Below are positions 34,880 to 44,044 of a stretch of 64,000 bases of DNA, in pieces; position 1 is the stretch's first letter, and every line of letters starts with the position of its first letter. The position numbers were made by a program, and so were the translations under genes. Location of the stretch: contig NZ_CP044016.1 of NCBI RefSeq assembly GCF_004337365.2, forward strand, positions 1,054,001 to 1,118,000. Reading direction: 5' to 3'. Under the pieces are notes generated by a model. It was given only the letters and a program-made list of their open reading frames with translations, did not search any database and was not told the origin of the DNA. The stretch is from Rhizosphaericola mali. GTDB taxonomy: Bacteria; Bacteroidota; Bacteroidia; Chitinophagales; Chitinophagaceae.

Positions 34880-36595
34880 ATGCAAATACGCAAAGTATTG
34901 CCCTTTTTATTATTTGCTTTTTGTTTTCATAAAAAGGTTCATGCTCAGAGTGACTTTATTCCCTTAGGAGATCCTCAAGAGGCATTTATCAAAAGAATGG
35001 AAATTAAATTTAGAAATGAACCTCAATTACAATTTTCCACTGTTAGGCCTTATAGTCGTCAAAGAATTACGGAAGCGTATTTACGAATTGATTCACTAGA
35101 TCGTACTGGATCAATTGATGGTTTGCTTACAGATGTAGATCGGGCAGATTTACAGCAATATCTTACTGTTAATGCCACTTGGAGTCCTGAAAATAAATAT
35201 CAAGTAAATCAATCAAACAAGACATTTTTTAAAACTCCTGCACATTTATTTGAATCCTATTCTGATAAGTTTGGAATTGTAGTAGATCCTATGTTGACTT
35301 TCCAATATGGAAAGAATAAATCCATGTCTACATATCAAAATTCTTTGGGATTAAGTATGCATGGAAATATTGGTTCGCATTTTGGCTTTTTTGGTTCATA
35401 CACTGGTAATATTGAAAAAGATCCTGGTTATGTACAAGATTTTATCCAAGCATATCAGGCCGTTCCTGGCATTGGATATTATAACAATGGTAAAAATGGT
35501 CGTATCAATTATAATTATTGGACAGGTGGTATTACAACTAATGTAGGCAAACACATTGATTTCGAACTTGCCTATGACAAATTTTTCATTGGAGATGGAT
35601 ATCGATCTTTATATCTAAGTGATTTTAGTGCGCCATATTTGTTTTTGAAAATGCATTTTCAAACAGGACGATTTGAATATACGACAGCTATTGCAAGGAC
35701 TTATGCGCCTTACGGGATTGTTGCAAATGGTTTAGATGATCAAAATCGACCTTCAAATTATATGGTTTTTCATTATTTCAATTTTCAACCATGGAGATGG
35801 TTAAAACTGGGATTCTTTGAAAATAATATGTTTAACAATGAAAAAAATGGAGGAATTCAATTGGGAATGTTGAATCCATTTATTTTCAATAGAGCTATGT
35901 CACAAAATGTTGGTAATAGTGGCAAGTCTAGTATTGGACTAGATTTGAAAGCCAATGTAACTTCTAACGTGCAACTTTATGGTACGATTTTGATTAATGA
36001 ATTTGTAGCAAAAGAAGTGTTCAATTATGGTTCTGGAGATTGGCGTAACAAACATGGAATTCAGTTCGGTGCGAAATATACGGACGCATTTAATGTGAAA
36101 AATTTAGATTTATTAGGGGAATATAATTGGGTAAGACCATTTACCTATACGGATAAATGGAATGTCAATAACTATGTGCACTACAATATGCCGTTAGCAG
36201 ATCCGTTAGGTGCCAACTTTCATGAATTAATAGGTGTCGCAAATTATCATCCTATTCCAAAATTATTTTTTACCGCCAAAATTATTGGTTATAAAAAAGG
36301 GTTAGATACCACAGCAGAATTTGGAACAAGTACACAACCTCTTAACGGTGGCGATTTATTGCGCCCATATACTGATGCACATGCAGCAAATGGTTATGTA
36401 AAAGTGGGTGATGGTATTCCTTTAAATGGATTGTTTGGATCTTTTCAAGCGTCTTATGAAATACTTCCTAATTTATTCTTTGATGGCAATATAACGTTCA
36501 GAAAAGCGGATATTCAAGGTATGCCCAAAAATCATACGAACTATTTTTCGTTTGGTATTCGCTGGAATATGGCAAGGCGAAATTTTGAATTTTAG
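34880..36595 (+). CDS. Capsule assembly Wzi family outer-membrane protein, copy 1
   Basis: This 571-residue protein has a signal peptide (VLPFLLFAFCFHKKVHA, cleavage before QSDF). The mature part is a beta-barrel rich in aromatic and glycine residues, with no other membrane helices. It belongs to the Wzi-type capsule assembly family. Wzi is an outer-membrane lectin that holds nascent capsule at the cell surface. Typical segments are FFGSYTGNIEKDPGY, GDGYRSLYLSDFSAPYLFLK and YNMPLADPLGANFHE. The final residues (FSFGIRWNMARRNFEF) end in Phe, as expected for BAM-inserted barrels. ATG 34880 is preferred to GTG 34871. Confidence 0.88.
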   Translation: MQIRKVLPFLLFAFCFHKKVHAQSDFIPLGDPQEAFIKRMEIKFRNEPQLQFSTVRPYSRQRITEAYLRIDSLDRTGSIDGLLTDVDRADLQQYLTVNATWSPENKYQVNQSNKTFFKTPAHLFESYSDKFGIVVDPMLTFQYGKNKSMSTYQNSLGLSMHGNIGSHFGFFGSYTGNIEKDPGYVQDFIQAYQAVPGIGYYNNGKNGRINYNYWTGGITTNVGKHIDFELAYDKFFIGDGYRSLYLSDFSAPYLFLKMHFQTGRFEYTTAIARTYAPYGIVANGLDDQNRPSNYMVFHYFNFQPWRWLKLGFFENNMFNNEKNGGIQLGMLNPFIFNRAMSQNVGNSGKSSIGLDLKANVTSNVQLYGTILINEFVAKEVFNYGSGDWRNKHGIQFGAKYTDAFNVKNLDLLGEYNWVRPFTYTDKWNVNNYVHYNMPLADPLGANFHELIGVANYHPIPKLFFTAKIIGYKKGLDTTAEFGTSTQPLNGGDLLRPYTDAHAANGYVKVGDGIPLNGLFGSFQASYEILPNLFFDGNITFRKADIQGMPKNHTNYFSFGIRWNMARRNFEF

Positions 36596-36631
36596 TTAAA
36601 ATATAATCCCATTCGTTTTAAATATAATTTG

Positions 36632-38422
36632 ATGAGAATACATCACAATAATAATACAGGTATTTTTATTTATTTCTTAATTACATTGGTCAGTATCGTG
36701 TTTTTTAGTAATAAATTATATGCCCAATCTGATTTTGTAGAGTTTGGTGATAAGCAATATAATTTATTGGAACGTATCAAGGTAAAATTGAAAAATGATC
36801 CAATTTTAAGTTTTACTACGGTTAAAGAAGTGAGTCGTCAACAATTAACCGAAGCAGTTGAAGCTGTATATTTAAATGATCAACAAGGTAAATATGGTAA
36901 TCTTTTTACGGATATGGATCGTTGGGATATGCGTAATTTATTACGAACAAATAGAGATTATACGCAAAATTTTAAAGACTCCTTTGAGGTAAGAAAACCC
37001 ATTTTAAACTTCTTCTATCCAACTGAGGCACATTTAGCAGATATTCAGGGAAAAGAAAAATCTTATGTCATTGTAGATCCAATGCTGAATCTTTCCATGG
37101 GAAAATCATTGGAAGATCTGAATTCTCAATATTATACTACTAGTCCGGCTAATCAAAAATTATTTCAAAATACGAGAGGTTTGAGATTACGCGGTATGAT
37201 TGATGGGAAAATTGGTTTTTACACCATATTTACAGAAAACCAAGAACGCGATCCCTATTATGTACAACAAGTAGTCAATCCATATCCTAATAAATCAATC
37301 ATCGGTTTGCCTGGTGCAAATTTTTATAAAGCATTTGATGGTCATGCTGGAGCTTTTGACTATTTTAATGTTAGAGGTGGTGTTTCTTTTAGTGTATCTA
37401 AGAAAGTGGATTTTCAATTAGCATTTGATCAATTTCAAATAGGAGACGGTTACAGAAGTTTGTTTATTTCTAATTATGGTGCACCATTTTTTTATTTAAG
37501 GATGAATGCTAAATTAGGGAATAAGGTAACCTTAACCTCGGTAGGCGCTCAGACCATAGCGCCATTTTCAAATAATCCAGCAAGTGGTGTTAATGCAAGA
37601 GATAGTACTCGCCCAAGAAGTTACATGGTATTTCATTACTTGGATTGGCAAGCAACTGATTGGTTAAAAGTTGGCGCATTTGAAAATACGATGATTAATG
37701 GCGCTATCAAAGCTACAGATCCAACTGCAATCATTGGAACAGATCCTACGCAAGGTCCCATATCTACCTCAGAAAAAGGTACAACAACAAGATCTCGAGT
37801 TGGTATTGACGCAAGAGTCATTCCAGTAAAAGATGTAGAAGTATATGGACAATGGTTAATTGATGGCTTGACTAAAGTTGCATCTTCTAATTGGAAAGAT
37901 AGGAACGCATTTCAATTGGGTGCGAAATATATGGACGCATTCGCTATTCCTAATTTGAATTTGCAAGCGGAAACCAATATCGTACGCCCTTATGCATATT
38001 CATCCAATTATGTCGAGAATAATTATACGCAATATAATATGCCATTAGCGCATCCCTTAGGAGCAAATTTTAGAGAATATATTGGTTTGATTTCCTACCG
38101 TCCGATCAATAAATTGTATTTGAATGCAAAAGCAATTATGTATACAAAAGGTTTGGATGAAATTGGATATAATTATGGGGGCAATTTGCTTTTTCCAATG
38201 AGTTATAATCGCCCAAGTGACAAAATCTCTATTGGTGATGGAGATAGAGCAAAAGTAAAATTATTTGCCTTCAACGCTTCCTACGAATTGATTCAAAATT
38301 TATTTATAGATGCCAATTACTCAATTAGAGATTTCAAATCTGATGTAAATGGTACCAATAATATCAAATTTTATTCCATTGGTTTGAGATGGAATATGGC
38401 GAGAAGAGATTTTGATTTCTAA
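36632..38422 (+). CDS. Capsule assembly Wzi family outer-membrane protein, copy 2
   Basis: This 596-residue tandem paralog of the preceding protein has a signal peptide (FIYFLITLVSIVFFSNKLYA, cleavage before QSDF). Shared blocks include RIKVKLKNDP, GDGYRSLFISNYGAPFFYLR, HYLDWQATDWLKVGAFEN, YNMPLAHPLGANFRE and the closing FYSIGLRWNMARRDFDF. A Gly/Thr-rich insert near residues 357-387 is not in copy 1. It ends the polysaccharide region, followed by a strong terminator. ATG 36632 is used, directly after an in-frame TTG. Two copies could bind different parts of one polymer or different polymers. Confidence 0.88.
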   Translation: MRIHHNNNTGIFIYFLITLVSIVFFSNKLYAQSDFVEFGDKQYNLLERIKVKLKNDPILSFTTVKEVSRQQLTEAVEAVYLNDQQGKYGNLFTDMDRWDMRNLLRTNRDYTQNFKDSFEVRKPILNFFYPTEAHLADIQGKEKSYVIVDPMLNLSMGKSLEDLNSQYYTTSPANQKLFQNTRGLRLRGMIDGKIGFYTIFTENQERDPYYVQQVVNPYPNKSIIGLPGANFYKAFDGHAGAFDYFNVRGGVSFSVSKKVDFQLAFDQFQIGDGYRSLFISNYGAPFFYLRMNAKLGNKVTLTSVGAQTIAPFSNNPASGVNARDSTRPRSYMVFHYLDWQATDWLKVGAFENTMINGAIKATDPTAIIGTDPTQGPISTSEKGTTTRSRVGIDARVIPVKDVEVYGQWLIDGLTKVASSNWKDRNAFQLGAKYMDAFAIPNLNLQAETNIVRPYAYSSNYVENNYTQYNMPLAHPLGANFREYIGLISYRPINKLYLNAKAIMYTKGLDEIGYNYGGNLLFPMSYNRPSDKISIGDGDRAKVKLFAFNASYELIQNLFIDANYSIRDFKSDVNGTNNIKFYSIGLRWNMARRDFDF

Positions 38423-38439
38423 TTCTATATTTATCTTAT

Positions 38440-38478
38440 AAAAAATGTCACAAGTATATTTGCTTGTGACATTTTTTT
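38440..38478 (+). terminator. Strong terminator ending the polysaccharide region
   Basis: A perfect 15-bp stem (38440-38454 with 38463-38477) has an 8-base loop and ends in seven T residues. It stands between the second Wzi-like gene and the M23 peptidase gene, both on the plus strand. A-runs on the 5' side would also allow termination on the minus strand. Confidence 0.9.
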
Positions 38479-38529
38479 ATTGTTCGATTTTGATTATTAT
38501 TCGACTTTTGTGAACATAAATTTGAAGTT

Positions 38530-40251
38530 TTGAAATTACACTTATCTAAATATTTACTGTTATCACTTTGTATCGGAGGTTTTAGTACAAATCAAATAAA
38601 AGCTCAATCTAATGATTTTGGAAATATACCTTATCAAAATCCATTAAATATCCCAATTCAATTGGCTGCGAATTTTGGGGAGATTCGTACTAATCATTAT
38701 CACATGGGATTGGATATACGCACACAACAAAGGGAAAATTTGCCTGTTGTTTCTGTTGCAGATGGATATATCAGTCGTGTGTACATTTCTCCTTATGGTT
38801 ATGGCAATATGTTGATGGTGACGCATCCCAATGGTTACACAACATTATATGGTCATTTGAACAGTTATATGCCAGATTTGGCGGCTTATGTGACTGGTAA
38901 GCAATACAAGGATAAAAGCTGGCAACAAGATTTTACTTTGCCACCTAGCGCTTTTCCCGTAAAAAAAGGTCAACAAATTGCGTTGAGTGGCAATACTGGT
39001 GGTTCACAAGGTCCACATGTGCATTTTGAAGTGAGAGATACCAAAACGGGAATGCATTATAATCCTATGCTAAAAGGATTTACGGTTCCTGATAATATTC
39101 CTCCCAATATTCAAGCTTTTTATTGGTATGACAAAAGATATAGTGCTTATCAATCGGGGCCAAACACAATTGGTATATTGGGTGGCAATGGTCAATATAA
39201 GGCGAAAACTGTATTAAAAGTTGGAACTCCTTTGATTGGATTTGGATTACGAGCGGAGGATAAAACAAGTAATTCGCCATTTTATTTTGGTATTTACAAA
39301 GCGCAATTAATTGCGGATGGCAAACAAATATTCCAATTTACATTAAATGATTTTGATAACGAACAATCTCGTTATGTAAATGCGGGTATTGATTACAAAC
39401 GTAAAATGTCCGGTGGTGGTAATATTCAATATTTATACAAATTGCCTGGTAATCAATTAAATATATTTGGCGGTACTGTCAATAATGGAATTCTTTCGCT
39501 ATCAGATACTAACGTTCATCATATTATCGTAAACGTTTTTGATGCCGAGGGACATGAGACAAATTTGAATTTGGAGGTGCAATTTGATCCTGAAATGCAT
39601 ACGGATGAAAATATAGTTACAAGTGATAAAATGATCGAGCCCAATCGTCCTGGTAGATTTTCTACGCCACATGCAGATTTTATTTATTCGGAAAAAGCAT
39701 TTTATGATATTTTACCTTTTCAGATGAAAGAAGCTGCGTCAACAAATACTGCGCAATTATCTTCTACAATTCAGGTGGAGTCGGGTTTGATTCCCATACA
39801 TGATTTTTATACGATTGGCGTTGCTTTCAATAATGGTGTACCAGATAATTTCAAACAAAATTCTTTACTGAAATTATTAAGTAAAAATGCCGTGTATTAT
39901 GCAAAAGGACAAATTTCGGGTAATCGTTTGATTGGAAAATTTAATCGTTTGGGTAATGTGAGTATTGTTTTGGATACAATTGCGCCAAAAATTATTCCTA
40001 TAAATTTTAAAAATCAGACAGTTATTAGTTCCAATAGTCAATTAAGATTTCGCGTAACGGACAATTATGGAGAGTTGGATAGTGTAGAAGGTTTCGTTGA
40101 TGGAGATTGGTTGTTATTTGTCCAGAGAAGTAATACATTTACGTACAAAGTCGATGATCATTTCCCTATGGGAGAACATTTATTGAAGATCCGTGTTAAA
40201 GATTTGGCGGGAAATGTTAAGGAAGAAACGTATTCTATTATTAGAAAATAA
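38530..40251 (+). CDS. Secreted M23 family metallopeptidase
   Basis: This 573-residue protein has a signal peptide (YLLLSLCIGGFSTNQIKA) and an N-terminal LytM/M23 domain. The zinc ligands are visible as His58 and Asp62 in HMGLD and His165 in the HVH motif of GPHVHFEVRD (His163-His165). M23 enzymes cut peptidoglycan cross-bridges in the periplasm. Beyond residue 200 it has a long region with beta-sandwich-like repeats, ending in a segment (ITDNYGELDSVEGFVDGDW) like domains of Bacteroidota M23 proteins. The start must be TTG at 38530, because no ATG or GTG precedes the signal peptide in frame. It is followed 6 bases later by bcp. Confidence 0.88.
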   Translation: MKLHLSKYLLLSLCIGGFSTNQIKAQSNDFGNIPYQNPLNIPIQLAANFGEIRTNHYHMGLDIRTQQRENLPVVSVADGYISRVYISPYGYGNMLMVTHPNGYTTLYGHLNSYMPDLAAYVTGKQYKDKSWQQDFTLPPSAFPVKKGQQIALSGNTGGSQGPHVHFEVRDTKTGMHYNPMLKGFTVPDNIPPNIQAFYWYDKRYSAYQSGPNTIGILGGNGQYKAKTVLKVGTPLIGFGLRAEDKTSNSPFYFGIYKAQLIADGKQIFQFTLNDFDNEQSRYVNAGIDYKRKMSGGGNIQYLYKLPGNQLNIFGGTVNNGILSLSDTNVHHIIVNVFDAEGHETNLNLEVQFDPEMHTDENIVTSDKMIEPNRPGRFSTPHADFIYSEKAFYDILPFQMKEAASTNTAQLSSTIQVESGLIPIHDFYTIGVAFNNGVPDNFKQNSLLKLLSKNAVYYAKGQISGNRLIGKFNRLGNVSIVLDTIAPKIIPINFKNQTVISSNSQLRFRVTDNYGELDSVEGFVDGDWLLFVQRSNTFTYKVDDHFPMGEHLLKIRVKDLAGNVKEETYSIIRK

Positions 40252-40257
40252 ACAACA

Positions 40258-40725
40258 ATGTTAAATGGTTTAAAAGTAGGAGATAAAGCACCTATATTTG
40301 AGGGATTGGATCAAAATGGAAAGAAAATTTCCCTAAAAGATTACAAGGGCAAAAAAGTAGTTTTATATTTTTATCCGAAAGACAACACACCTGGATGCAC
40401 AGCAGAAGCTTGTAACTTGAGAGATAACAATACTTTGTTGGCGGAAAAAGGTTATCAAGTAGTGGGCGTTAGTATTGATTCGGTGGAAAGTCACAAAAAA
40501 TTTGAAACAAAATTTGAATTACCTTTTCCATTAATTGCAGATATCGATAAAAAAATCGTGGAGCAATATGGTGTCTGGGGCGAAAAGAAATTTATGGGTA
40601 GAACTTTTGATGGTACGCATCGTACGACTTTTTTAATAGATGAAAAAGGTATTATTGCGCATATCATTGATAAGCCTAAAACAAAAGATCATTATAATCA
40701 AATAATAGAAACATGGGAAAAATAA
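40258..40725 (+). CDS. bcp: Thioredoxin-dependent thiol peroxidase (bacterioferritin comigratory protein)
   Basis: Bcp is a peroxiredoxin that reduces hydroperoxides with thioredoxin as donor. The 155-residue protein has the peroxidatic Cys47 in KDNTPGCTAEAC and the nearby Cys52, the atypical 2-Cys arrangement. It also has the FYPKD strand and VVGVSIDS. It has no signal peptide, so it acts in the cytoplasm. It starts 6 bases after the M23 gene. Its 3' end overlaps the tpx start by 13 bases. Confidence 0.94.
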   Translation: MLNGLKVGDKAPIFEGLDQNGKKISLKDYKGKKVVLYFYPKDNTPGCTAEACNLRDNNTLLAEKGYQVVGVSIDSVESHKKFETKFELPFPLIADIDKKIVEQYGVWGEKKFMGRTFDGTHRTTFLIDEKGIIAHIIDKPKTKDHYNQIIETWEK

Positions 40726-41312
40726 TAAAAAGTATGACAGGCGTTGCAATGGCAATGTCTCTATTTTTTGCCCAAAAATCATTTGCCCAAAATAATAGTT
40801 TAAATACCGTAAAAATGAGTCAAATTACATTGAAAGGTTCGCCTATTCACACCGTAGGTACATTACCTCAAGTAGGAAGTGAAGCGCCAGATTTTACTTT
40901 AGTTGATGTAAATCTAGCAGATGAAAAATTGGATAAATACAAAGGAAAAAATGTTATTTTAAATATTTTTCCGAGTGTAAACACGGGAGTTTGCGCTGCT
41001 TCTGTAAGAAATTTTAATAAAGATGCTGCTGGTCTTACCAATACGGTTGTATTGTGTATTTCCAAAGATTTACCTTTTGCACAATCCCAATTTTGTGGAG
41101 CAGAAGGCATTGAAAATGTCGTAATGCTTTCTGATTTCAGAAATGATTTTGGACATTTATATGGCGTGCAAATGGCAGATGGTCCTTTGAAAGGATTGTT
41201 GAGTCGCGCAGTAGTTGTTTTAAATCCAGAAGGAAAAGTTGTTTATGAAGAACAAGTTCCTGAAATTGCACAAGAACCAAATTATACAGCAGCTTTAGCC
41301 GCAGTGAAATAG
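40713..41312 (+). CDS. tpx: Thiol peroxidase with apparent signal peptide
   Basis: Tpx is a peroxiredoxin. Residues from Met35 on (MSQITLKGSPIHTVG) line up with the start of E. coli Tpx. The peroxidatic Cys94 in NTGVCAASVRNF and resolving Cys128 in QSQFCGAEG match the known pair. In the usual DTxVC motif the Asp is Asn here. The 26 residues upstream form a convincing signal peptide (KIIKSMTGVAMAMSLFFAQKSFA), so I start at 40713 (199 aa) and expect a periplasmic enzyme. Initiation at ATG 40815 would give a conventional cytoplasmic-length protein. The 13-base overlap with bcp suggests translational coupling of two peroxidases. Confidence 0.9.
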   Translation: MGKIIKSMTGVAMAMSLFFAQKSFAQNNSLNTVKMSQITLKGSPIHTVGTLPQVGSEAPDFTLVDVNLADEKLDKYKGKNVILNIFPSVNTGVCAASVRNFNKDAAGLTNTVVLCISKDLPFAQSQFCGAEGIENVVMLSDFRNDFGHLYGVQMADGPLKGLLSRAVVVLNPEGKVVYEEQVPEIAQEPNYTAALAAVK

Positions 41313-41331
41313 GGGTTTTATTTTGTAGATA

Positions 41332-41374
41332 ATATAAAAAAGTGATTTTCAATTTGAAAATCACTTTTTTATAT
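41332..41374. terminator. Bidirectional terminator between convergent genes
   Basis: A long, perfectly complementary hairpin (41332-41352 with 41354-41374) has an A-run on its left and a T-run on its right. It lies between tpx (plus strand) and the T9SS protein gene (minus strand), and should stop transcripts from both sides. Confidence 0.88.
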
Positions 41375-41442
41375 TAAAATTAAAATCAAGTATTTGTCAA
41401 ATAATGAAACCTGGTTAAATCTTTGGATTAGGGAATCGCATT

Positions 41443-43017
41443 CTATTTTGATTTGATTATTTTAAAGGTCCCAATTTTATTAGACTTGCTGTCAGTAAGA
41501 TTTATTAACAAAATTCCGCTATTTGCATTGGTAACAGAAATGTTGGCTGGAATAGAATTAGTGATACCACTTGAAATAATTTTTCCTGAAAGATCTATGA
41601 CTCTATATGTGGTTCCTATTGGAATTTGGTCAATATAAACTCTATCGGTTGTAGGATTTGGATATATTTTTATATTAGTATTATTGTTATCAATATTGAG
41701 CGAAATGATTTTTCCCGTGGAGGATTTTCCATCTAGATCATACTGTATAAGTTTATAGTAGTTAATACCTCTGAAAGGTTGGTTGTCTATATAACTATAA
41801 GTATGCCCACTGCCGTTACCATTTGCATAAAAACTAGGAACCGACTTTAGAATATTCCAATTAACGCCATCTTGGCTTTTCATAATATCAAATTGTTTGT
41901 TATTTATCTCGTTGCTTGTTGTCCAGGATAGATCAATATTTCCATTATTATAAATCCCTGATAACTCATTGGTATACTGAACCGGCAATGCCAATGCGGA
42001 ATAATCCCTCGAGATTTCGTAAACATTAAAAGTTTGTAATAAGCCAACTACATTGCTATTGCTGATTACTTTTACTTGATTAAATGCACCTGTAGATTGC
42101 ACATTAATCCACCCTTTATTTGTGCTGCCTGATAGTAGTTGAAGTGCTAATAAATTAGCAGCACTAGTTGCTGTGCTTTGTACTAATGTTCCGTCATTTA
42201 ATAGTTGTATAGTTACTGGTCCATTTAATAAAGACAAACTTAATACTGCTGCGGGGTTTTCAACTAAGACATGCGCATAAGAATTTGTAGGATATAGCCC
42301 GGAAAAAATTCCTGTTAACTGTTGTTGTGCAGCAACATTAGCTGTTGCATACAAAGTCGCTGCGGTAGATTGATTACCATCCATACAATTATAAGGATTT
42401 GCAACCACAGACAGTCCACTAGCTGCGTTTAATAAAGTTGTAGTTTCTGTACCATATAAAACATCTATTGGTGATGTTGATAATGTGCTAGTTGTGGATG
42501 ATTTTTCGTAATATGATCCATAAATATTTGCAGATACTGCAACGCCAACGGTGGATCCCAAACTCAACTGTACACTTTTGATAGGGATACTGGTCAATGC
42601 AGAATAGTCATAAACATTTTCACCACCAAGTAGTCCAACTACAGTTACGTCACTTGTTGTAAATACTTCCTTATTATTAACATCATATGCAGATATTATA
42701 ACATACCCAGCAATATTGATTAGTGAAGCTAAGGTACTATATTTTAAATGAAGTGTTGAGTTTGCCGGTACTGGATCTGTAAATGTTAATGTTTGTTGAT
42801 AGCCTCCCGCGACAAGTGATAATCCAATAGATATAGTACTTGAGGTCAGGCTACTGTTATCAATTGCATTATTTGCATTTGCAATTCCTCCTAATCCTAA
42901 TCCCCAAGTTGAATTGGTTTGACTAGACGCATATACTCTTTCAACAGGGCCCGTAATTTGTGAAAATGTAGTGGCACATAGAAATAGAGACATAATTAAT
43001 GTGTAAACGTGTTTCAT
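41443..43017 (-). CDS. Secreted surface protein with C-terminal T9SS type A sorting domain
   Basis: This 524-residue protein has a signal peptide (YTLIMSLFLCATTFS). It has two beta-rich domains of about 150 residues that look like distant repeats of each other: AIDNSSLTSST early on and CMDGNQSTAATLYATANV later, each followed by alternating hydrophobic strands. A third domain has DIMKSQDGVNWNILKSV...Y, typical before T9SS tails. The C-terminus (IKIYPNPTTDRVYIDQ, DLSGKIISSG, GTFKIIK) is a type A sorting domain, so the protein is exported by type IX secretion and attached to or shed from the surface. It has no enzymatic motif. An adhesin or carbohydrate-binding role is a guess. Confidence 0.88.
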   Translation of the reverse strand: MKHVYTLIMSLFLCATTFSQITGPVERVYASSQTNSTWGLGLGGIANANNAIDNSSLTSSTISIGLSLVAGGYQQTLTFTDPVPANSTLHLKYSTLASLINIAGYVIISAYDVNNKEVFTTSDVTVVGLLGGENVYDYSALTSIPIKSVQLSLGSTVGVAVSANIYGSYYEKSSTTSTLSTSPIDVLYGTETTTLLNAASGLSVVANPYNCMDGNQSTAATLYATANVAAQQQLTGIFSGLYPTNSYAHVLVENPAAVLSLSLLNGPVTIQLLNDGTLVQSTATSAANLLALQLLSGSTNKGWINVQSTGAFNQVKVISNSNVVGLLQTFNVYEISRDYSALALPVQYTNELSGIYNNGNIDLSWTTSNEINNKQFDIMKSQDGVNWNILKSVPSFYANGNGSGHTYSYIDNQPFRGINYYKLIQYDLDGKSSTGKIISLNIDNNNTNIKIYPNPTTDRVYIDQIPIGTTYRVIDLSGKIISSGITNSIPANISVTNANSGILLINLTDSKSNKIGTFKIIKSK

Positions 43018-43400
43018 AAAATATAGATTTAGTGATAGATAACATTAATGGCCCGTTTTGGCAATAGAAGTGATATGGGTAATCCAAGGGCAGATTAACC
43101 GTATTAAATATGTTTTTATTAAAATTTAGAATAGATATATTATATCTTCCGTAAAGTTATTTTAATTGCTAAAAAGAAAATATCAATATTGTATCAAATG
43201 ATATAAATATTGTTTCATATTATTGGGGAATTGGGGCTTAATCTTGGGGGTAGAATAATCAATTTTATAACTATTATAGAGTTTCTCTAATTCGAGATCA
43301 AAAGCATTGATTGTCAAATCCTCGTAAAGGTTTAATTTGAAAATTTTTCTACCCTTTTAATTATTATCTTTGTATTCATTTTTATTCTGAAGTTAAGGTG
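43018..43400. other. 383-base intergenic region between divergent genes
   Basis: No reading frame in this A+T-rich region looks like a gene. It separates the minus-strand T9SS protein gene from the plus-strand flavin reductase gene, so it must hold both promoters. The plus-strand -7 element is at 43365-43372. Two 12-base direct repeats AATATTGTnTCA (43185-43196 and 43206-43217) are spaced 21 bases apart, two helical turns, and could be an operator. Confidence 0.6.
43365..43372 (+). promoter_or_regulatory. -7 promoter element of the flavin reductase gene
   Basis: TATCTTTG fits TAnnTTTG exactly, 28 bases before the ATG at 43401. A TTTG at 43336-43339 is the nearest -33 candidate, but its 25-base spacing is longer than usual. 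Confidence 0.5.
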
Positions 43401-43982
43401 ATGAAAGTATTGGTTTTTAATGGCGTAGGAGCAGAAGGTAAAAATGGAATCTCAACAGCAGGTCGAATCTCTAATTTTATATCTAAAGAATTTGAAAAGA
43501 AAGGATATCAAGTTCAGATATTTGATGTCGCTAGTTCTGGTATTCCATTATTAGATACTGAGTTGGTAAGCATTCCAGATGCAGTTATCAATATGGCAGA
43601 GGCTTTTCAAGCTGCTGATTTGCATATTTGGTTGGCGCCAATGTATCATGGAAGCATGCCGGGAGCTATGAAAAATTGCCTAGACTGGTTAGAAATTACC
43701 AGTAAAAATCCCATTCCTTATTTGACGAATAAATTGGTTGGTTTGATTTGTTGGGCGGACGGTGCACAAGCGATGATGGGTATTAATTCTATGGATAATG
43801 TAGCCAAATCATTACGTGCTTGGGTTTTACCATATAGTATTCCGATTGTAAAAAATGATCTTTTTGTGGAACAATCTTGCAGTTTTTCTACTATTTATCA
43901 ACATAAATTTGAGAAAATGGTAACCTTAATGCATGATGCAAAGCAATTTATACATTTGGAACGAATGCCAATTGTCAATTAA
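43401..43982 (+). CDS. NAD(P)H-dependent FMN reductase-type oxidoreductase
   Basis: This 193-residue flavodoxin-fold protein starts with VLVFNGVGAEGKNGISTAGRI, a strand and phosphate loop for FMN. It contains APMYHGSMPGAMKNCLDWLEI, the signature of the NADPH-dependent FMN reductase family (ArsH/WrbA-like relatives). It should use NAD(P)H to reduce a flavin, quinone, azo compound or metal. The physiological substrate is unknown. ATG 43401 is used, after an in-frame GTG. It lies 62 bases before the SUF genes and may be a separate unit, given the promoter element at 43988. Confidence 0.85.
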   Translation: MKVLVFNGVGAEGKNGISTAGRISNFISKEFEKKGYQVQIFDVASSGIPLLDTELVSIPDAVINMAEAFQAADLHIWLAPMYHGSMPGAMKNCLDWLEITSKNPIPYLTNKLVGLICWADGAQAMMGINSMDNVAKSLRAWVLPYSIPIVKNDLFVEQSCSFSTIYQHKFEKMVTLMHDAKQFIHLERMPIVN

Positions 43983-43987
43983 TGTTT

Positions 43988-43995
43988 TAACTTTG
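43988..43995 (+). promoter_or_regulatory. -7 promoter element of the SUF operon
   Basis: TAACTTTG fits the TAnnTTTG consensus. It lies just after the flavin reductase stop codon and 49 bases before the sufA-like start. A TTTG exists at 43955-43958, with a 29-base spacing that is longer than usual. Confidence 0.45.
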
Positions 43996-44044
43996 TATTT
44001 TTAAGATAGGAAATTAGTTTTTTAAAGAAAAGTGAAGGTCGATT

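Noticed and set aside
40815-41312. Short, cytoplasmic-form tpx start at ATG 40815 as the only product
   Set aside because: The upstream in-frame part is a convincing signal peptide and overlaps bcp in a coupled arrangement. I kept the short form only as an alternative.
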